NCBI GenBank assembly: GCA_037178855.1 | Contig: JASJZC010000006.1 | Coordinates: 8,784,501 to 8,848,500 of the forward strand | Length of the DNA: 64,000 bases | From: Oscheius sp. JU75 | Lineage: Eukaryota > Nematoda > Chromadorea > Rhabditida > Rhabditidae | Direction: 5' to 3' | Shown: positions 63,836 through 64,000 of the stretch, in pieces | How positions within the stretch are numbered: position 1 is the first letter of the stretch | How the letters are laid out: every line of letters begins with the position of its first letter | The notes under the pieces: model-generated | What the model was told of the DNA's origin: nothing | Databases searched by the model: none | What the model saw: the letters and a program-made list of their open reading frames with translations, nothing else | Translations under genes and position numbers: made by a program

Positions 63836-63965
63836 CGTAAAACCTCTATTAGAAGCACCCCTCTATTATAAGCACCCCTCCAATATAAGCGCACCCAAAC
63901 AGGGCGATTGAAAATTAGAAGCCCACCCTCTAATAGAAGCGCACCCTCTATTTGAAGCGCACTTG
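63836..63965 (+). repeat. Degenerate tandem CCTCTATTAGAAGCGCACC units
   Basis: Five or six units of about 19 bp (CTCTATTAGAAGCACCC, CTCTATTATAAGCACCC, CTCCAATATAAGCGCACC, CTCTAATAGAAGCGCACC, CTCTATTTGAAGCGCAC) lie in the first visible intron or flank of the CCP gene. Confidence 0.8.
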
Positions 63966-64000
63966 GAACAATAATGAAATTTCAGCGGTTTTTGCCTCAA

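Overview
The window is eukaryotic and most probably from a nematode. Nearly all genes are split by short introns of about 40-100 nt with GT(A/G)AGT donors and TTTCAG/TTTTAG acceptors. The gene set also fits: a patched-related (ptr) sterol-sensing protein, an innexin, a two-domain C-type lectin, small secreted Cys-rich proteins, a small heat-shock protein and a CCP/Ig protein. I cannot name a species. Gene models were built by hand by joining exons in phase. Exact exon junctions are inferred from the sequence, not from transcripts.

Layout. 1-8 kb (all minus): carboxylesterase-family N-terminus, innexin, small HSP, C-type lectin. 8-12 kb is unstable ground: a decayed TMCO4 copy, a truncated Helitron helicase, and two copies of a 419-bp segment carrying a promoter-like region and a first exon (4963-5381 and 10966-11384). 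12-21 kb: ethanolamine-phosphate cytidylyltransferase, a single-pass membrane protein and two secreted proteins, one with thrombospondin type 1 repeats. 22-28 kb: a secreted Cys protein, ALDH8A1-type aldehyde dehydrogenase, and an ITM2/BRICHOS protein. 30-36 kb: a 35-aa membrane peptide, a further membrane protein, and a GARNL3-type RapGAP/CNH protein. 36-45 kb is mostly gene-poor and repeat-rich. 45-64 kb: a small type I membrane protein, a Cys-rich secreted peptide, Rab6 with a gene nested antisense in one intron, medium-chain acyl-CoA dehydrogenase, a 13-exon ptr gene, and a large CCP/Ig protein that runs off the right end.

The genes do not form one pathway. Themes are membrane and trafficking (innexin, Rab6, ptr, ITM2, GARNL3), metabolism (PCYT2, ALDH8, MCAD) and secreted Cys-rich proteins. 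The most distinctive layer is the repeats. There are about a dozen tRNA-like (SINE-like) modules, a roughly 110-bp near-perfect palindrome present in about six copies, a short GCGCACCAACTC motif that recurs more than a dozen times and often in opposed pairs, a roughly 200-bp foldback element, and GACAGAGA/TCTCTGTC arrays inside introns.
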